DNA from: Cuneatibacter sp. NSJ-177
GTDB taxonomy: Bacteria > Bacillota > Clostridia > Lachnospirales > Lachnospiraceae
Direction: 5' to 3'
NCBI RefSeq assembly: GCF_022867805.1
Contig: NZ_JALIFO010000006.1
Span: 992,001 to 1,056,000 of the forward strand
Length of the DNA: 64,000 bases
The translations under genes and the position numbers were made by a program. This document shows positions 61,156 through 64,000 of this stretch, piece by piece. Below the pieces are notes generated by a model that saw nothing but the letters and a program-made list of their open reading frames with translations, had not been told where the DNA came from and did not search any database. The first letter of the stretch is position 1. Each line of letters starts with the position of its first letter.

Positions 61156-62043
61156 ATGGAATTAAAACTTTTGGATGTCAGCAAGGAATTTCAGGATATT
61201 GCGGCAGTCGATCATGTATCCTATTCTTTGGCAAACGGAGTCTACGGGCTTTTGGGCGTGAACGGCGCAGGGAAAACGACACTTATGAGAATTTTGTGTA
61301 CCTTGCTCAAGCCGACCTCCGGATCGGTTACCTGGAATGGGAAGGATATTTTTGCAATGGACGGCGAGTACCGAAAACTTTTGGGCTATCTGCCTCAGGA
61401 TTTTGGATATTATCCTGATTTTACGGTTTATGATTATCTGATGTACATTGCTTCCATAAAAGGACTGCGGCCTGCCGTTGCCAAGCGGAGGACCGATGCG
61501 CTGCTGGCCCAGGTGGGACTTAGCAATATGAAACAGAAAAAGATGAAGAAGCTGTCCGGAGGAATGAAGCGGCGGGCGGGAATCGTGCAGGCGATGCTGA
61601 ACAATCCCCGGATCCTGATTCTGGATGAACCGACGGCGGGCTTAGATCCCAATGAAAGGATCCGCTTTCGCAATCTGATCAGCGAGTTGTCGGAAGAGCG
61701 GTTGGTATTGTTGTCGACCCATATCGTTTCAGATATTGAATACATCGCAAATGAAATTCTTCTGATGAAAAAAGGACGGATAACCATGTCCGGCACCGCA
61801 GAGACACTGATTCATTCCATGCCGGAAAAAGTGTGGAGCTGCGAAGTCCCGAAAGCAATGGTGGATTCTTTCCTTAAAAGATACAAAGTAGCCAATGTAA
61901 AAACAGTTCACGGCGGCGCCAGGCTTCGGATAATATCGGCGAATCCGCCGGCTGAAAACGCTTGTTTGGAAACGCCTTCCTTGGAGGATGTTTTTTTATA
62001 TTATTTTGGAGAAAAGGCAGGGCAAGAGGATGATCAAATATGA
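61156..62043 (+). CDS. ABC transporter ATP-binding protein (CcmA/antibiotic-export type)
   Basis: This 295-residue protein has AGGAGG before its start. Walker A is GVNGAGKTT, the Q-loop lies in LGYLPQDFGYY, the signature is LSGGMKRR, Walker B ILILDEPTAGLDP and switch His in STHIVSDIEY. The last ~70 residues form a helper domain. It energises the permease encoded next; they overlap by 14 bp. The substrate is unknown; exporters of this sort act on peptides, antibiotics or lipids. Confidence 0.92.
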   Translation: MELKLLDVSKEFQDIAAVDHVSYSLANGVYGLLGVNGAGKTTLMRILCTLLKPTSGSVTWNGKDIFAMDGEYRKLLGYLPQDFGYYPDFTVYDYLMYIASIKGLRPAVAKRRTDALLAQVGLSNMKQKKMKKLSGGMKRRAGIVQAMLNNPRILILDEPTAGLDPNERIRFRNLISELSEERLVLLSTHIVSDIEYIANEILLMKKGRITMSGTAETLIHSMPEKVWSCEVPKAMVDSFLKRYKVANVKTVHGGARLRIISANPPAENACLETPSLEDVFLYYFGEKAGQEDDQI

Positions 62044-63256
62044 ATTGAAAAAGATTTTTTCAAAGACAAGCAGTAAGATCGCTGTTTTGTTGCTGCTGGC
62101 GATTGTTTTCGTCATTTGCTGGATGACCGTGGACGTCTCTTATGTGAATGAAAAGGGAGAAAAAGAAACCGGCTTCGCAGCGGCCCGGAAGCTGAGAGAA
62201 ACACAGAAAGAATGGGCCGGTGATCTGGACGAAGAACGGTTGCGGCAGGTAATCGGAGAAATCAGAAGGATCAACGCTACCCCGGAAGCAAGGTCGAAAA
62301 ATGAGTCGGAAAACGAGATCGCATACAGTTGGCAGCAAGGGATAGACGATATCCGTGATCTGCTCAACCGATCGTTTGGGGAAAATTATCGTTCTTACGA
62401 TTACTACCGGGCGGACAGTTTAAATGCAGAGGACGCCGCCCTTTTTTATAGCAATCGGATCATCTTGCTGAAGAACTGGCTGGCGGATGAAGCAAAAGAT
62501 CAGTATACAGACAGAGAAAAGGAATTTCTGATCGGACAATACGAATCCTTGAAGACACCTATTTTCTATGATTACATGAGGGGATGGTCGCAGCTATTTG
62601 ATTATTCCCCGAAAATCATCATGATAACAATCCTGATTTTGGGATTTTTGGTTGCCGGGATCTTCTCAAACGAATTTGCGTGGAAATCTGATCCGATATT
62701 TTTTTCCACGGCCTATGGCAGAAATAAAGCGGTTGCCGCAAAGATCAAAGCTGGGGCCTGCATGGTCACGGTCCTTTATTGGGCGGCAATGCTATTGTAC
62801 AGCGGAGTTGTGCTGTTCTATTACGGCGCCGACGGCGCAGCCTGTCCCGTTCAAGTGATGTTTTCCGGGTGGAAAAGTTTTTTTAACATCCAGATTTGGC
62901 AGGAATATGTGCTTATGGCTGCGGGAGGCTATATTGGCTGCCTGTTCCTCTCTTTTCTTACGATGCTGGTTTCTTCGAAAACCAAGTCGACGGTCCTGGC
63001 CGTCATGGTGCCATTTGTTCTGATCTTCATTCCGTCGTTCCTGGGCAATCTAAATAGCCCTGTGGTAAACAAGATCCTGGGCTTGCTGCCGGACAGGCTG
63101 CTGCAAATCAGCGCAATCATAGGAGCTTTTGATCTGTATGAGCTGGGAGGAAAAGTCGTTGGCGCGATCCCGATCCTGCTTGTATTGTACAGTCTATTGG
63201 CAATCCTGCTGCTGCCGGTTCTCTACCGGGATTACCGGCGTAAACAAATCTTTTAG
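62030..63256 (+). CDS. ABC transporter permease (ABC-2 type)
   Basis: This is a 408-residue protein starting inside the ATPase gene. One N-terminal helix (SKIAVLLLLAIVFVICWMTV), then a large soluble loop of ~150 residues, followed by five or six helices from about residue 195 (IIMITILILGFLVAGIFSNEF). This is the ABC-2 exporter arrangement. It forms the channel with the ATPase encoded at 61156. It is followed by a bidirectional terminator. Confidence 0.87.
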   Translation: MIKYELKKIFSKTSSKIAVLLLLAIVFVICWMTVDVSYVNEKGEKETGFAAARKLRETQKEWAGDLDEERLRQVIGEIRRINATPEARSKNESENEIAYSWQQGIDDIRDLLNRSFGENYRSYDYYRADSLNAEDAALFYSNRIILLKNWLADEAKDQYTDREKEFLIGQYESLKTPIFYDYMRGWSQLFDYSPKIIMITILILGFLVAGIFSNEFAWKSDPIFFSTAYGRNKAVAAKIKAGACMVTVLYWAAMLLYSGVVLFYYGADGAACPVQVMFSGWKSFFNIQIWQEYVLMAAGGYIGCLFLSFLTMLVSSKTKSTVLAVMVPFVLIFIPSFLGNLNSPVVNKILGLLPDRLLQISAIIGAFDLYELGGKVVGAIPILLVLYSLLAILLLPVLYRDYRRKQIF

Positions 63257-63286
63257 CGGGAAGGAACAGAGTTTTTTGCCGTTGCC

Positions 63287-63335
63287 AAAACCCCTCCGAA
63301 ATTCCCGCTTTACTGGGGATTCCGGAGGGGTTTTT
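63287..63335. terminator. Bidirectional terminator between the ABC operon and the SEC-C gene
   Basis: AAAACCCCTCCG(AA)ATTCCC pairs with GGGGAT(TC)CGGAGGGGTTTTT. A and T runs on the two sides serve both strands. Confidence 0.9.
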
Positions 63336-63347
63336 CATTTCGAAGTC

Positions 63348-63851
63348 TTATTTCACTTTTCCGCAGCAGAATTTATATTTCTTTCCGCTGCCGCAGGGAC
63401 AGGGATCATTTCGTCCGATCTTCGGACCCTTGACAATGGTCCCAGCGCGGCGCTGCTCCTTGTAAAGCTCTTTTTGGCGTTCCGGCGTCAAGAGATCGTT
63501 CCACTGAGGAAGCTGGTACAGCCATTCCGCCTTGGCGTCCACCATGTTCTTATACAGCAGTTCTTTATCGTAATCCAGATTGACGACCGTGTCGGCTTCC
63601 ATGGTCTCCACCGGGTTCGGGTCTTTCAGGCTTTCATTGATTCCGTCCAGAAAACCGGTCATCCGATAGAGGTCCATCCCATAACGGTCCGCCAGTTCCT
63701 GAACCGTGCCGGAAACAGGCTCAGTTTCCACCAGAAGCTTTTCATAAACTTCCCGCTCTTTCTGAAAATAATCGGTCCAGAAGGCCTGTGCGGCTTCCTT
63801 GGTTGTCCCCTGCTTCTCCGCATAATCCTGCCATTCCTGTAAAAGTGCCAT
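63348..63851 (-). CDS. SEC-C motif protein of unknown function
   Basis: This 167-residue protein starts at ATG 63851 with GAGAGGAAAG on the minus strand; an upstream in-frame ATG (63881) has no site. The C-terminal SEC-C zinc motif is complete: [20 protein letters not shown]. The N-terminal 130 residues are helical and charged, without catalytic residues I recognise. SEC-C tails bind zinc and partners such as SecB in SecA, and are also found on many stand-alone proteins. The 149 bp beyond the start hold no further gene. Confidence 0.85.
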   Translation of the reverse strand: MALLQEWQDYAEKQGTTKEAAQAFWTDYFQKEREVYEKLLVETEPVSGTVQELADRYGMDLYRMTGFLDGINESLKDPNPVETMEADTVVNLDYDKELLYKNMVDAKAEWLYQLPQWNDLLTPERQKELYKEQRRAGTIVKGPKIGRNDPCPCGSGKKYKFCCGKVK

Positions 63852-64000
63852 GTATCTTTCCTCTCTTCCTATTTCTTTCATCCTGATGGGAATTTTCTAA
63901 CACAGTCTACCACAAAATTGAAGTTTTGACTAGAGCCTGGGCCAAAAATAAGGAGAAAATCCATTGAATGTTTTCTTTTTTTTCAGGAATACTAATTTTA

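Overview
The window reads as chromosome of an anaerobic Firmicute of the class Clostridia, most like a Lachnospiraceae gut organism. Supporting signs are strong AGGAGG ribosome sites, several TTG/GTG starts, oxygen-sensitive enzymes (a glycyl radical enzyme with its activase), rubrerythrin and desulfoferrodoxin for oxidative defence, a sodium-pumping decarboxylase, a cmk-ispH-S1 operon, and small proteins of Lachnospiraceae type. Most of the DNA is GC-rich by eye, but a TRAP-transporter block near 8.2-11.1 kb is clearly more AT-rich. The species is not identified. No phage, insertion sequence, CRISPR array or rRNA is visible. One tRNA (Thr, GGU) is present.

Layout. 0-5 kb: tail of a TetR regulator, an XRE regulator fused to a desulfoferrodoxin-like domain, a glycyl radical enzyme plus activase, and a cytidylate-kinase-like gene. 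5-14 kb: a catabolic block of ridA, an aminotransferase, a LysR regulator, a TRAP transporter, an allantoinase/hydantoinase-type amidohydrolase and an N-carbamoyl/allantoate-type amidohydrolase. This suggests import and opening of a cyclic ureide. 14-19 kb: D-Ala-D-Ala carboxypeptidase, MATE exporter, flavin reductase, a decayed MATE pseudogene, cobS and a cobC-like phosphatase. 19-22.6 kb: a Na+-translocating decarboxylase with a free-standing biotin carrier. 23-31 kb: an M20 dipeptidase, a five-gene peptide ABC importer and an M29-type aminopeptidase, together a peptide-use cluster.

31-41 kb is housekeeping: a HI0933/BaiN-type flavoprotein, cmk, ispH, an S1-domain protein, a lipoprotein, glyS, cysE, cysS, mini-RNase III and rlmB. 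41-47 kb: an AlkZ-like glycosylase on the minus strand, tRNA-Thr, a membrane protein preceded by an overlapping 37-codon ORF, a small coiled-coil protein, a flavodoxin-fold protein that seems to have lost its FMN loop, and an iron alcohol dehydrogenase. 47-54 kb: an 1103-residue protein with a degenerate J domain and many TPR-type repeats, followed directly by an HscC-like Hsp70, then KDPG aldolase and a KDG-type sugar kinase. 54-59 kb: a second TRAP transporter whose membrane subunits are divergent from LysR-esterase-DctP, with two matching LysR-type operator candidates. 59-64 kb: rubrerythrin-desulfoferrodoxin, the 3' remnant of a membrane-protein gene joined to an ABC exporter, and a SEC-C protein.

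Points most worth a second look: the XRE-desulfoferrodoxin fusion, the degenerate-J/TPR plus Hsp70 pair, the ureide gene block with overlapping divergent promoters on one dyad, two intergenic copies of a stem-loop element whose stems differ but still pair, and several gene remnants or internal deletions. All functional calls rest on reading motifs and gene context by eye. No database search was run.
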